A DNA stretch of 64,000 nt, taken from NCBI RefSeq assembly GCF_900101435.1, contig NZ_FMZH01000004.1, forward strand, positions 312,615 to 376,614, read 5' to 3'. Position numbers and translations under genes: made by a program. The stretch is from Pedobacter soli. Lineage in GTDB: Bacteria; Bacteroidota; Bacteroidia; Sphingobacteriales; Sphingobacteriaceae. The notes beneath the pieces were generated by a model that had not been told where the DNA came from, did not search any database, and saw only the letters and a list, made by a program, of their open reading frames with translations. Below, piece by piece: positions 1-10,545 of this stretch. Position 1 is the stretch's first letter, and each line of letters opens with the position of its first letter.

Positions 1-11
1 GCCCTTTAAAC

Positions 12-116
12 TTAAAACCGCCTTTCTCGGCCTTTGTTACGAAGTAATTCGATCAAAATACCGAAACCAGAAAGTAGTGAGAATACGCCGATGATTAGGT
101 TGGTTCTGTCATCCAT
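12..116 (-). CDS. Possible 34-aa small membrane protein
   Basis: A short open frame reads ATG at 116 to TAA at 12. It encodes one hydrophobic segment (about residues 6-25) bracketed by an acidic N-terminus (MDDRTN) and a basic C-terminus (RNKGRERRF), the look of a single-pass membrane microprotein. An in-frame stop three codons upstream fixes the start. There is no recognisable ribosome-binding site, which is common in Bacteroidota. I do not recognise a family. The rest of the gap to ligD (117-342) is A/T-rich and shows nothing I can name. The frame could be chance; the charge and hydrophobicity pattern is the only support. Confidence 0.35.
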   Translation of the reverse strand: MDDRTNLIIGVFSLLSGFGILIELLRNKGRERRF

Positions 117-342
117 GAAGTTTTAGTTTAGATTTTCAAGATATAAACTTCAAATGACATTAAAAAGACAATTAGTGAAAAAAGAGCAAAAAAGAGTAAA
201 AAAATAGTAAATAGTCATTTTTTACCAGTTTAAATAATCAGCTCACACTGCTCAGAAAATTGAATTATAACATTTTAAAAACCAATATCTGCTCACAAAG
301 GTTTCTTTAGCAGGTATTTCGGCCAGTTTAAAATATACGATA

Positions 343-3045
343 ATGAGTTTACAGGCATACAATCAAAAACGCGATTTTAAAAAGACCACCGAACCTAAGG
401 CTGGTATAAGTAAAGACAGCAAAAGGTTAATGTTTGTGGTTCAGAAGCACGATGCTTCGAGACTCCATTACGATTTCCGTTTGGAAATGGGTGGTGTTTT
501 AAAAAGCTGGGCGGTACCCAAAGGGCCTTCGCTCGATCCTAAAATTAAACACCTGGCCATGATGGTAGAAGATCATCCTTTCGATTACCGCAATTTCGAA
601 GGCATTATTCCAAAAGGAGAATATGGTGGTGGAACCGTAATTGTTTGGGATCAGGGTTGGTACGAAACGATAGAAGATATAAAAGGAAAAAAAGCACAGG
701 AAAATAATTTGCTTAAAGAATTGGCTAAAGGCTCCGTTAAAGTACGTTTACACGGGCAAAAATTAAACGGGGAATTTGCATTGGTAAAAACCAATGGCAT
801 GGGCGAAAATGCCTGGCTGCTGATTAAACATGATGATGAATTTGCCACTAAAAAGGATGTAACCAAACTGGATGAATCGGTGCTTTCGGGAAAAACCATT
901 GCGGTGATGGAGAAAACCAGTCAAAAGGTATGGAAATCGGGTAAAGCACAAACTATTAGTGATGAAAAGCTGGCCAAAGCCGTAAAGACTAAAAAAAAAG
1001 TTAAAAGTGATCCGGAATTGGCTGATCTGCAGGACGAAAATCCCGATCCGGCTAAACTGCTTAAAGAAGCACCTAAAACGGCCATTTTTAAAGCGGTAAA
1101 ACCGATGCTGGCCACTTTGGTTGATAGTCCTTTTGATGATGCAGACTGGCAGTATGAAGTGAAGTGGGATGGTTATCGCGCCCTTGCTTTCTTGAATAAA
1201 AATGAAGTGGAACTCCTTTCGAGAAACAAAAAATCATTTAACGAAAAGTTTTATCCTGTTCATGAACTCTTAAAATCGCTGAAACTAAACGCCGTTTTGG
1301 ATGGAGAGGTGTTGGTACTGAATGAAAAAGGCATTTCGAATTTTGGTCAACTGCAGAACTGGCGGAGTGAAGCCGATGGCGCATTAACTTATTGCGTTTT
1401 CGATATTTTGTGGTATAAAGGGAAAGACCTTACCGGCCTTACGCTGGTTGAAAGACAGGCGATATTGAATGAAATATTACCTCAAAATAACGATCGCATC
1501 CGCATTTCCAAAGTTTTTGATACCAACGGAACAGAATTTTTTGAGGCCGCTAAGAAGATCGGGCTGGAAGGAATCATGGCCAAGCGTAAATCTTCCGTTT
1601 ATAGCATAAACAGCAGATCAAAAGACTGGCTAAAAATAAAAATCAATAAAAGGCAGGAAGTCGTGATTGCTGGTTTTACCAAAAACAAAGACACTTCCAA
1701 ATCTTTCAGTTCGCTCATATTGGCAGTGTATAAAAAAGGTAAATTAACATTTGCCGGCAAGGTGGGTACTGGCTTTTCTAATCAGGATCAAAAAGAGATG
1801 ATGAAATTGTTTGAACCTTATATTACGAGGAAGAGTCCTTTTGAAGTTATTCCGGACGTAAATAAGCGTTCGCGATTTCAATACATGCAACCCGATGCAG
1901 AAATTACCTGGATGAAACCGGTATTGGTTGCGGAGGTTGAGTTTACCGAAATTACAAGCGATGGCGTGTTCAGGCATCCTTCGTTCAAAGGGATGCGCGA
2001 GGATAAAAAGGCTAAAGAAGTGATAAGGGAAGAAGCTGAACCAGTTAAAGAAATAGTTAAGCAGGCTGATGATAAAAATTCAGACAATAAAGAAATATCA
2101 AAAATGAATGCTGATAACTTGTTAAGTGACAAAGGCGACAGGCAAGAGCTTAAAATAAAGGGCAAAACGCTTGAATTTAATCACCTTTCTAAAGTTTACT
2201 GGCCAGGCGAGGGCATTACCAAACGCGATTTGTTAAATTATTATGCTGCAGTATCGGAGTATATGTTGCCTTATTTAAAAGATAGACCGCAATCTTTAAA
2301 CCGTTTTCCGGGAGGGATAAAAGGAAAGCCGTTTTACCAGAAAGATGTTAAGGGAAAGGCCCCTGAATGGGCCAAAACTTTTCCTTACTCAACCGGCGAT
2401 GGCGAAGAGAAGGAATATCTGTTAGGCAACGATCTGGCTACGCTTTTGTGGATGGTGTCGCTGGGTTGTATTGAAATCAATCCCTGGTTTTCGCGCGCTA
2501 GAAAGCCCGATTATCCGGATTATTGTGTGATAGACCTTGATCCCGATCAGCAGGATTTTGATCAGGTAATTGTAGCCGCAATTCAGGTAAAAGAGGTGTT
2601 GGATGCTATTGATGTGCCGAGTTTTCCTAAAACTTCGGGATCAACCGGAATTCACATCTATATTCCGATGGGGGCAAAATATACCTACGAACAAACACAG
2701 CTTTTTGCGCGGATTATAGTAGAAGCCGTTCATGCCGCTTTGCCCGAGTTTACGACACTCGAACGCAGCATTGCCGCCCGGAAAGGGAAAATGTATCTCG
2801 ATTTCTTACAAAACCGTCCGGGTGCAACTATCGCAGGGCCGTATTCGGTAAGACCAAAGCCAGGTGCAACGGTTTCTATGCCATTAGATTGGGATGAAGT
2901 TAAACCAGGCTTGAAAATGAAAGATTTTACCATTTTTAATACCATGGAAAGATTAAAGGAAAAAGGCGATCTTTTTAAAGGTGTGCTGGGTAAAGGTATT
3001 GATCTGAAAAAGGCCATAAAAAAAGCTAAAGATCGATTTCAATAA
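343..3045 (+). CDS. ligD: DNA ligase D (3'-phosphoesterase, ligase, polymerase)
   Basis: This 900-aa multifunctional enzyme works in bacterial non-homologous end joining: it trims, fills and seals double-strand breaks held by Ku. Domain order is phosphoesterase (about 20-165), ATP-dependent ligase (about 252-550), then primase/polymerase (about 610-895), the Pseudomonas-type order rather than the mycobacterial one. The phosphoesterase residues H36, H42, D44, R46, H78 and Y82 keep the spacing of the Pseudomonas enzyme. K274 in EVKWDGYR is the adenylation lysine, supported by EGIMAK and KDWLKIK. The polymerase carries the metal motif DLDPD at 731-735 and SGSTGIHI near 765. The linker at about 553-605 is charged and low in complexity. 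ku follows on the same strand after a 423-bp repeat-filled gap. Confidence 0.97.
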   Translation: MSLQAYNQKRDFKKTTEPKAGISKDSKRLMFVVQKHDASRLHYDFRLEMGGVLKSWAVPKGPSLDPKIKHLAMMVEDHPFDYRNFEGIIPKGEYGGGTVIVWDQGWYETIEDIKGKKAQENNLLKELAKGSVKVRLHGQKLNGEFALVKTNGMGENAWLLIKHDDEFATKKDVTKLDESVLSGKTIAVMEKTSQKVWKSGKAQTISDEKLAKAVKTKKKVKSDPELADLQDENPDPAKLLKEAPKTAIFKAVKPMLATLVDSPFDDADWQYEVKWDGYRALAFLNKNEVELLSRNKKSFNEKFYPVHELLKSLKLNAVLDGEVLVLNEKGISNFGQLQNWRSEADGALTYCVFDILWYKGKDLTGLTLVERQAILNEILPQNNDRIRISKVFDTNGTEFFEAAKKIGLEGIMAKRKSSVYSINSRSKDWLKIKINKRQEVVIAGFTKNKDTSKSFSSLILAVYKKGKLTFAGKVGTGFSNQDQKEMMKLFEPYITRKSPFEVIPDVNKRSRFQYMQPDAEITWMKPVLVAEVEFTEITSDGVFRHPSFKGMREDKKAKEVIREEAEPVKEIVKQADDKNSDNKEISKMNADNLLSDKGDRQELKIKGKTLEFNHLSKVYWPGEGITKRDLLNYYAAVSEYMLPYLKDRPQSLNRFPGGIKGKPFYQKDVKGKAPEWAKTFPYSTGDGEEKEYLLGNDLATLLWMVSLGCIEINPWFSRARKPDYPDYCVIDLDPDQQDFDQVIVAAIQVKEVLDAIDVPSFPKTSGSTGIHIYIPMGAKYTYEQTQLFARIIVEAVHAALPEFTTLERSIAARKGKMYLDFLQNRPGATIAGPYSVRPKPGATVSMPLDWDEVKPGLKMKDFTIFNTMERLKEKGDLFKGVLGKGIDLKKAIKKAKDRFQ

Positions 3046-3070
3046 TTTGGTAATAAAGACTCATTCTTAT

Positions 3071-3409
3071 CGGTCGGTGCCCTCACCGACCGAAACAAGT
3101 TGGTTCGGCTGGTCGGTGGAGACACCGACCAGTAGACAAGTATGAGATTAAACGCATCGGTTGGTGGCTCACCAACCGAAATACGATCACTAAGTTTCTA
3201 TCACCCCATTACGTCATGCTGAACTTGTTTCAGCATCTCTTTAATCTCGAGGGCCATTAAAACGAGAGGTATTGAAACAAGTTCAGGATGACGATCGTAT
3301 TAGATTAAACGCTATCGGTCAGCCGTCCTCATCGACCAAAACAAGTTGGTTCGGCTGGTCGGTGGAGACACCGACCAGTAGACAAGCTGGTTGGTGGGCC
3401 ACCAACCAG
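3071..3409. repeat. Cluster of REP-like hairpins between ligD and ku
   Basis: The 423-bp ligD-ku gap is mostly short perfect palindromes. Stems and loops: 3071-3079/3084-3092 (CGGTCGGTG, loop CCCT); 3109-3118/3123-3132 and 3355-3364/3369-3378 (CTGGTCGGTG, loop GAGA); 3158-3166/3170-3178 (CGGTTGGTG, loop GCT); 3387-3396/3400-3409 (CTGGTTGGTG, loop GGC). The stretch 3069-3140 recurs at 3314-3386 with its first hairpin decayed, so a unit of about 72 bp has duplicated. Stems switch between GGTCGG/CCGACC and GGTTGG/CCAACC with both arms changed. They resemble REP elements mobilised by RAYT transposases, but no transposase is present here. Confidence 0.8.
3212..3293. repeat. Long imperfect inverted repeat
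   Basis: Arms of 29 bp at 3212-3240 and 3265-3293 pair with about four mismatches around a 24-bp centre that itself contains TTTAAT/ATTAAA and CTCG/CGAG pairs. The outer edge reads CGTCAT, matching the ATCGTCAT edge of other palindromes in this window. The core CTGAACTTGTTTCA resembles a dispersed repeat common in bacterial intergenic DNA. It sits inside the REP-like cluster and has no coding potential. Confidence 0.75.
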
Positions 3410-3468
3410 TGAGATCACAAAACAATCGGCTTTGCCAGACTGTTAGTAGTGAAGTTAAATTTATTAAG

Positions 3469-4239
3469 ATGAGATCAATCTGGAAAGGTTCAATTGGATT
3501 TGGGCTGGTTAATATTCCGGTTAAGTTATTTTCGGGTGTCGAAAACAGTCACCTGGATTTAGATATGCTGGATGAGCGCGACCACGAAAAAATCAGGTTT
3601 TTGAGGGTTAATGAAAAAACACACAAAGAGGTACCTTTTGATAAAATTGTGAAAGGTTATTTTTTGAAAGACCGTTACATTGTTTTAGATAAACATGACC
3701 TGGAAGAAGCGGCACCCGAAAAAACGAAGATTATCGAGCTCGAAAATTTTGTCGACATCCAGGATATTAACCCCATATATTACGAAACATCGTATTATTC
3801 GGAGCCCGAAAAGCAGGGGAGAAAAGCCTATGCTTTATTGTTAAAGGCGCTGGTGAAATCGAAAAAGGCCGGTGTGGCCCGCTTTGTTTTGCGCAATACT
3901 GAAAATCTTTGTGTTATTCATCCCATGGATGATGTAATTGTGATTACTAAAATCCGCTTTCAGCAGGAAATCAGAAGTTTGTCTGAAATTAATAAGGTAG
4001 GGGATATTAACATCACCAAAAAGGAAATGGATGTAGGGCTGGCCTTAATTAAACAATACAGCTCCTCCTTTGATTTAGGCGCATTTAAAGATGAGTACAG
4101 CGATGAACTGCTTAAAATTATTAAAGCTAAGGCCAAAGGTAAGCGCGCTACGGTGAAGAAAATGAAACCACAAAAAGCAGTGAGCGACGATCTTTACGAT
4201 CAGTTAATGGAAAGTCTGGGCACAAAAAAAGGCGCCTAA
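3469..4239 (+). CDS. ku: Non-homologous end-joining protein Ku
   Basis: This 256-aa homodimeric DNA-end-binding ring protein recruits LigD to double-strand breaks. The N-terminus MRSIWKGSIGFGLVNIPVK is the classic bacterial Ku start, so ATG 3469 is chosen over an upstream GTG frame whose extra 26 residues are translated repeat DNA. The Ku core (about 1-225) includes the GRKAYALLLKAL and VIHPMDD segments. The C-terminus is lysine-rich (AKAKGKRATVKKMKPQK), as expected for the tail that contacts DNA and LigD. It is co-oriented with ligD but separated by 423 bp, so it may have its own promoter. Confidence 0.96.
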   Translation: MRSIWKGSIGFGLVNIPVKLFSGVENSHLDLDMLDERDHEKIRFLRVNEKTHKEVPFDKIVKGYFLKDRYIVLDKHDLEEAAPEKTKIIELENFVDIQDINPIYYETSYYSEPEKQGRKAYALLLKALVKSKKAGVARFVLRNTENLCVIHPMDDVIVITKIRFQQEIRSLSEINKVGDINITKKEMDVGLALIKQYSSSFDLGAFKDEYSDELLKIIKAKAKGKRATVKKMKPQKAVSDDLYDQLMESLGTKKGA

Positions 4240-4287
4240 AGCTGAATGTTGTGCTGGATAATTCTAAAATATACCCGATTTAAACAA

Positions 4288-4315
4288 CTGTAGCCTGCCA
4301 CAAGGCAAGCTACAG
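4288..4315. terminator. Hairpin between convergent ku and outer-membrane barrel
   Basis: The arms CTGTAGCCTGCC (4288-4299) and GGCAAGCTACAG (4304-4315) pair with one mismatch around the loop ACAA. The hairpin lies between the 3' ends of ku and the minus-strand barrel gene. T-tracts are weak on both sides, so termination is inferred from position and stem. Confidence 0.5.
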
Positions 4316-4346
4316 CTTTAATCTTTCCTGTTGAATCTGTGATCAG

Positions 4347-6983
4347 TTAGCCGAATTTGCGTACCCGGTAAATCAGCGATAGCATAAAATAGCGACCTAG
4401 GCGGTTTACCTGCTTATCGACAATTACGTTATCAAATACATCTCTCGATATCCCCGAATTCTGATTAAAAAGGTCAAATCCTTCCACACGGATAGCAGCC
4501 ATGTCGTTTTTCATAAATTTATATTCCATCGAGAGACGAAGCAGGGTAGGATTACGTACCGATCCGTTATCAAATCCGGTATTAATCTGCTTGCTGAAAT
4601 CGTAGCCTAAGGTTAGGTCTTTAAAGAAGTAATTCCGGCCCTCTATACCATATTCAAAACGGTTCGACTGGCGGTTACTAAAAGTTGTGTTTGAATAGCT
4701 GGTTAGGTTTTGAGAATAAGAGGTTTCCAGTTCAAAATTCGTAATGTCTTTCAGATCAACCCTGAACTCCAGTTCTTGTCTCCACGAAATGTTTTTCGCC
4801 TCAATTCTGCTATCGTCGGTAAATGAAATATTGTTATTCAATTGTCCCGAACCTGAATAACCAATGGTAAATTTACGTTCAGCCGAAAGTGGTTTGCTGA
4901 TATTGTAATCGCCTTGTATGGTGTAATAACCATCTGTGTTGGTATAGCTTGTTAACTGATTTACGGTACCGGGTACACGTGCTTTGGTGGTTACAATTTT
5001 ATTGTCAGTTCTTTCGTATCTGAAATTTGCCAGAATCACTTTACCTGCATTCCAGTCTGCCTGTTTATAGTGGGCATTCACACTGTGTACAAATTCAGGC
5101 TTCAAATCGGGGTTTCCTGTAATGATGTTTTGCAGGTTGGAGTTATCAGAAATGGGTTGTAACTGCAAAAAGCCTGGCTGGTTGTTTCTGCCCCAGTAAT
5201 TTACATCAATAGATTGCTGGTTAGAAAATTTATAAGAAAACCTGCCCGAAGGGATCAGATTAAAAGTACGGTTCTCGGTTTTAACATCACGGCTCAGGTT
5301 TTGTCCGGTTAAAACAGCAGGTTGCGCATTGATTCCCACCGTATAGTTCAGCTTTTCGCCTATGTAACGGTAATTCATACCTACTTTGTTGGTTACAAAC
5401 TGGTAATCGTAAATGTTGCTGAGCTGTGGGTTAAAAACCTGGTTGCCTGCAGTTACATCGTAAGTTTCTTTGGCATTATTGGTCGAGGTGCGGTTCCAGC
5501 TGTAGTTTACCTCAATAAAGGTTTTATGCCATAGCGGCTCCATATACGATGCTCCAAAATTTAATCCGAAGTTGTTATTATCCTGATTATTCAATTGATT
5601 TTGGATCAACGAATCTGTTTTGCTGGTGTGGGTATTAATATATTGGTTGTAAGCATTTCTGTCGCTGCCACTGTTTGAATAGTTGATGTTACTCCAGCTG
5701 CTCAGGTTACGGCCTTTTTTAGCGAATTTGTGGTTGTAAAAAATATTCGCCTTGGCACTAAAGCTGTTCGAACTGTTTGCATTGGTCGATTCGCGGCGGG
5801 TAGATAAGGTATCCTGTGTAACCAGCGATCCTCCCGTACTGTTGCCAATACCGGTGTTGTAGTTAAAATTTGGCGAAATTTTCAAGTAGTTCATCGTGTC
5901 GATTTTATACTCGAGGTTGCCGCCCATCCAATGGCTGTAATTATCACTCTTGTTATTGTTTTGCGCATCTTCTAAACGACTGATGTTTTGCCCATCGCCT
6001 TGTAAAATATTCTGTGTATAAGTGCTGCTGATGGTATTGTTGCGGTCGTTATTGAAATTGTAGCCGGCATCAAGCGAAAGTTTCGGACTAAATTCGTTTT
6101 TGAAGTTTAAACCGGCAGCATTCCGGGTGGTAACCCCATCGCCGCCACCACCGCGCATATTGGCATTGGCCGATGTCGCATCAAACGAAAGTTGTCGTTC
6201 GCCTTTCATGCTGTTACCTCTAATACTGGTATTATAACGGTCCGCATTACCTACACCTGCCGAAGCACGGGCGAAATAGCCTTTCTTCTTATCTTCCTGG
6301 ATAGTTAGGTTCAATATTTTCTCTGGTTCGCCGGTTTTAATGCCCGTCAGTTTAGCCTGGTCACCGTAATCATCAATAAACTGTAGGTTTTTAATAATAT
6401 CGGCCGGCAGGTTTTTAATCGCTGTAGCCACATCCGTTCCAAAGAAATCTTTTCCGTTTACCCGTATTTTGGTTATAGGCGAGCCCTGACTGGTTACATT
6501 CCCGTCTTTATCTACTTTTACGCCGGGCAGTTTTTTCAGCACTTCGTCAACAGCATCGCCATCGCGCACCGGAAAGGCTTTGGCATTAAAACTTACGGTA
6601 TCTTCGGTTACTTTTACAGGTGGAACACCCGAAATCACCACTGCATCCAGCGTATTGGACGAGGGCTTTAATTTAATGTTTTCAATCGTAAGGCTATTGC
6701 CTTTTTCAATCTGATATTGTTTGCTAAAGGTATCAAAACCAATAAAGGCCGCCGAAAGGGTAAACTGTTTCGATTTAATTTTGCCAATGGTAAAAGTTCC
6801 ATCATTATTGGCCGAAACGCCAATGCTATCGGTTTTGGATTTAATTCTGACTACCGCGCCCGGAAGGGGGAGTCCGGCGGTATCGAGTACCGTTCCTTTA
6901 ATTGAGTAATTCTGGGCATAGCTGTTGACGAAAAATCCCGCAAAGAGAATCAGCAGCCAGGCCGACTTCATATAAAGCTTCAT
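4347..6983 (-). CDS. TonB-dependent-receptor-like outer-membrane beta-barrel protein
   Basis: The 878-aa precursor has a signal peptide (about 1-23, ending SYAQ), a CarboxypepD-reg-like beta-sandwich (about 27-110), a plug-like region (about 120-240, with LKKLPGVKVDKDGNV and IRVNGKDFFG), and a long Asn/Ser/Tyr-rich region typical of an outer-membrane barrel, ending in YRVRKFG. It belongs to the outer_membrane_beta-barrel group related to TonB receptors but often lacking a clear TonB box. Substrate is unknown. Unlike the similar gene at 59126-61897 it has no GLPGLI partner; its upstream neighbour encodes a DUF4397 lipoprotein. A second in-frame Met at residue 5 is an alternative start. Confidence 0.85.
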   Translation of the reverse strand: MKLYMKSAWLLILFAGFFVNSYAQNYSIKGTVLDTAGLPLPGAVVRIKSKTDSIGVSANNDGTFTIGKIKSKQFTLSAAFIGFDTFSKQYQIEKGNSLTIENIKLKPSSNTLDAVVISGVPPVKVTEDTVSFNAKAFPVRDGDAVDEVLKKLPGVKVDKDGNVTSQGSPITKIRVNGKDFFGTDVATAIKNLPADIIKNLQFIDDYGDQAKLTGIKTGEPEKILNLTIQEDKKKGYFARASAGVGNADRYNTSIRGNSMKGERQLSFDATSANANMRGGGGDGVTTRNAAGLNFKNEFSPKLSLDAGYNFNNDRNNTISSTYTQNILQGDGQNISRLEDAQNNNKSDNYSHWMGGNLEYKIDTMNYLKISPNFNYNTGIGNSTGGSLVTQDTLSTRRESTNANSSNSFSAKANIFYNHKFAKKGRNLSSWSNINYSNSGSDRNAYNQYINTHTSKTDSLIQNQLNNQDNNNFGLNFGASYMEPLWHKTFIEVNYSWNRTSTNNAKETYDVTAGNQVFNPQLSNIYDYQFVTNKVGMNYRYIGEKLNYTVGINAQPAVLTGQNLSRDVKTENRTFNLIPSGRFSYKFSNQQSIDVNYWGRNNQPGFLQLQPISDNSNLQNIITGNPDLKPEFVHSVNAHYKQADWNAGKVILANFRYERTDNKIVTTKARVPGTVNQLTSYTNTDGYYTIQGDYNISKPLSAERKFTIGYSGSGQLNNNISFTDDSRIEAKNISWRQELEFRVDLKDITNFELETSYSQNLTSYSNTTFSNRQSNRFEYGIEGRNYFFKDLTLGYDFSKQINTGFDNGSVRNPTLLRLSMEYKFMKNDMAAIRVEGFDLFNQNSGISRDVFDNVIVDKQVNRLGRYFMLSLIYRVRKFG

Positions 6984-7001
6984 AAATACATTTGTGTGCT
7001 A

Positions 7002-7009
7002 TAAAGGTA
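7002..7009 (-). promoter_or_regulatory. Candidate -7 box for the barrel gene
   Basis: Read on the minus strand this is TACCTTTA, one base off the Bacteroidota -7 consensus TAnnTTTG, placed 19 bp before the ATG at 6983. No convincing -33 TTTG was seen, so this is tentative. Confidence 0.35.
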
Positions 7010-7118
7010 CGGCACAGGTATTTAAAAGCTGTGGCGCGTAATCAACATGTTACCGATTGTTCTGTAAAGGAAATGTGATAAAGCGAAGTGTAATGTACGG
7101 AGGTCGGGGATCGTCATT

Positions 7119-7169
7119 GCTTCGTCGTCCCTCCCCGCAATAATGATCAGCCTGGAGGAACGACAAAGC
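7119..7169. repeat. Imperfect inverted repeat with ATCGTCATT edge
   Basis: Arms at 7119-7134 and 7154-7169 pair with two mismatches in 16 bp around a 19-bp loop. It is preceded by ATCGTCATT (7110-7118). It lies just past the 3' end of the DUF4397 gene and could aid termination, but there is no matching T-tract on the minus strand. I group it with the dispersed palindromes. Confidence 0.55.
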
Positions 7170-7179
7170 TTTAATTTTT

Positions 7180-7869
7180 TTATTTATTCGTAATCACAGT
7201 CATTTTAACATTGGCGCTGTTTTCGCTTCTGTCACCAGTTGCAATAATGGTATAAATTTTACCGTTTTCGATTTTTACTTTTTCAAGGCTATTGATCACC
7301 TGAGTGTTTCCATTTTCGCGTAAGTCGAAATTTACTTCGGTAGCTACCGCCATGTTTTCGAAATTGGTAGCGCTTTTATAAGCCAGGTTGCTGAATACAG
7401 GTTGTTTACCGCGTACGTTTAAATCTAATCCTTTTGTACCTGGGCTTAAGTTAACAAAACGGATTTTTCCGCTGTCTTTTAACGGTGCGTTGAGGTTGTC
7501 CTCTGCTAAAACCAGTGTGGGAGCATTTGTTGTGCCACATACAAACACCGAGTAATTACGGCCGGCTGTAAAGGTAAAATCTGTAGTGGCAAGTGCGGTA
7601 GTTGAACCCGCGTTGCTTACCTTAATGGTTAATTTTCCTTCAGGCACTTCGCTGTAATCGCTATGGAGCAGGGCATCCAGACTGGCTTTTTTAGTGCCGT
7701 TTACATAGAAATCGAGTTTGGGTGTGAGGTCGAGACCGTTGTTGAAGGATAAGGTTGCAGTTGTAGCCACTGGTTGATCGGTGTTGCTGTCTTTTTTGCA
7801 GGCGGTTAAGCCAATGCTGAGCAGGGTAACACTTAAGATGCACTTCAGATAATTCGCTTTTACTTTCAT
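7180..7869 (-). CDS. DUF4397 domain-containing lipoprotein
   Basis: This 229-aa protein has a lipoprotein signal peptide with lipobox GLTAC (Cys24) followed by KKDSNTDQ, so it is probably anchored in the outer or inner membrane facing the periplasm or surface. The mature part has two similar beta-rich segments (LDFYVNGTKKASLD at about 50-65 and GLDLNVRGKQPVFSNLAY at about 145-165), the layout of DUF4397 proteins, whose biochemical role is unknown. It lies upstream of the barrel gene on the same strand, but the 196-bp gap with a palindrome argues against tight co-transcription. Confidence 0.8.
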   Translation of the reverse strand: MKVKANYLKCILSVTLLSIGLTACKKDSNTDQPVATTATLSFNNGLDLTPKLDFYVNGTKKASLDALLHSDYSEVPEGKLTIKVSNAGSTTALATTDFTFTAGRNYSVFVCGTTNAPTLVLAEDNLNAPLKDSGKIRFVNLSPGTKGLDLNVRGKQPVFSNLAYKSATNFENMAVATEVNFDLRENGNTQVINSLEKVKIENGKIYTIIATGDRSENSANVKMTVITNK

Positions 7870-8035
7870 AATAGAGATAGGGATTTTGTTTCGGCATAGA
7901 AACGAGAGAGGGTAGCTTTTTGCTACAATGAAGGCTGATAGATGCGCAGCTGGGAAGCTTAATAGTTGATAATCTTATGCTTAATTTTTATATCGGTATA
8001 CATAAAAAGCTGAAAATTAAGGTTCAATAGGGATA

Positions 8036-8071
8036 ATAGATTTTAACTATTTACGCATAGAATTATGTGAT
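8036..8071 (+). promoter_or_regulatory. Candidate OxyR-type operator upstream of katG
   Basis: ATAGATTTTAACTAT (8036-8050) fits the OxyR half-element ATAGnTnnnAnCTAT in every specified base. A second, degenerate element ATAGAATTATGTGAT follows at 8057-8071; the gap is 6 rather than the usual 7 bp and its last tetramer is TGAT rather than CTAT. It ends where the candidate -33 of katG begins, the usual position for OxyR activation. OxyR control of catalase is established in Bacteroides; its action here is inference. Confidence 0.45.
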
Positions 8072-8102
8072 TGTGATTATTGATGGGAATCCCTTAATTT
8101 TA
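8071..8102 (+). promoter_or_regulatory. Candidate katG promoter
   Basis: A TTG at 8071-8073 and TAATTTTA at 8095-8102 are separated by 21 bp, close to Bacteroidota -33/-7 spacing. The last base of the -7 differs from consensus. This would give a leader of about 35 nt before ATG 8143. Confidence 0.35.
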
Positions 8103-8139
8103 TATCAGTTCATAAATTTAAACTAACAAATTGAGATAA

Positions 8140-10410
<2,271 letters not shown>

Positions 10411-10428
10411 GCGTTTTTAATTAATCGT

Positions 10429-10472
10429 AAATACGTAAAGGATTGCTGCATGCGGCAATCCTTTACGTATTT
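10429..10472 (+). terminator. katG intrinsic terminator
   Basis: A perfect 18-bp stem, AAATACGTAAAGGATTGC at 10429-10446 paired with 10455-10472, closes an 8-nt loop 18 bp after the katG stop codon. The 3' arm ends in TTTG rather than a long U-tract, but the stem length makes termination very likely. Confidence 0.8.
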
Positions 10473-10492
10473 GATTAGGTTCCCACTATGTT

Positions 10493-10520
10493 GTCATCCT
10501 GAGCCTGTCGAAGGACTTCG
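10493..10520. repeat. Dispersed-repeat fragment
   Basis: GTCATCCTGAGCCTGTCGAAGG is split here only by line breaks; its core, CCTGAGCCTGTCGAAGG, resembles a repeat seen in intergenic DNA of many unrelated bacteria. Here it is a single short copy between the katG terminator and the 98-bp tandem repeat. Its GTCATCC edge matches the right arm of the inverted repeat at 3212-3293. Confidence 0.5.
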
Positions 10521-10545
10521 TTGAACAATTGAGCCTCATAAAATC

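Noticed and set aside
3391..3468. Earlier start for Ku
   Set aside because: The extra 26 residues come from a REP-like hairpin; the family starts at MRSIWKGSIGFG (3469).
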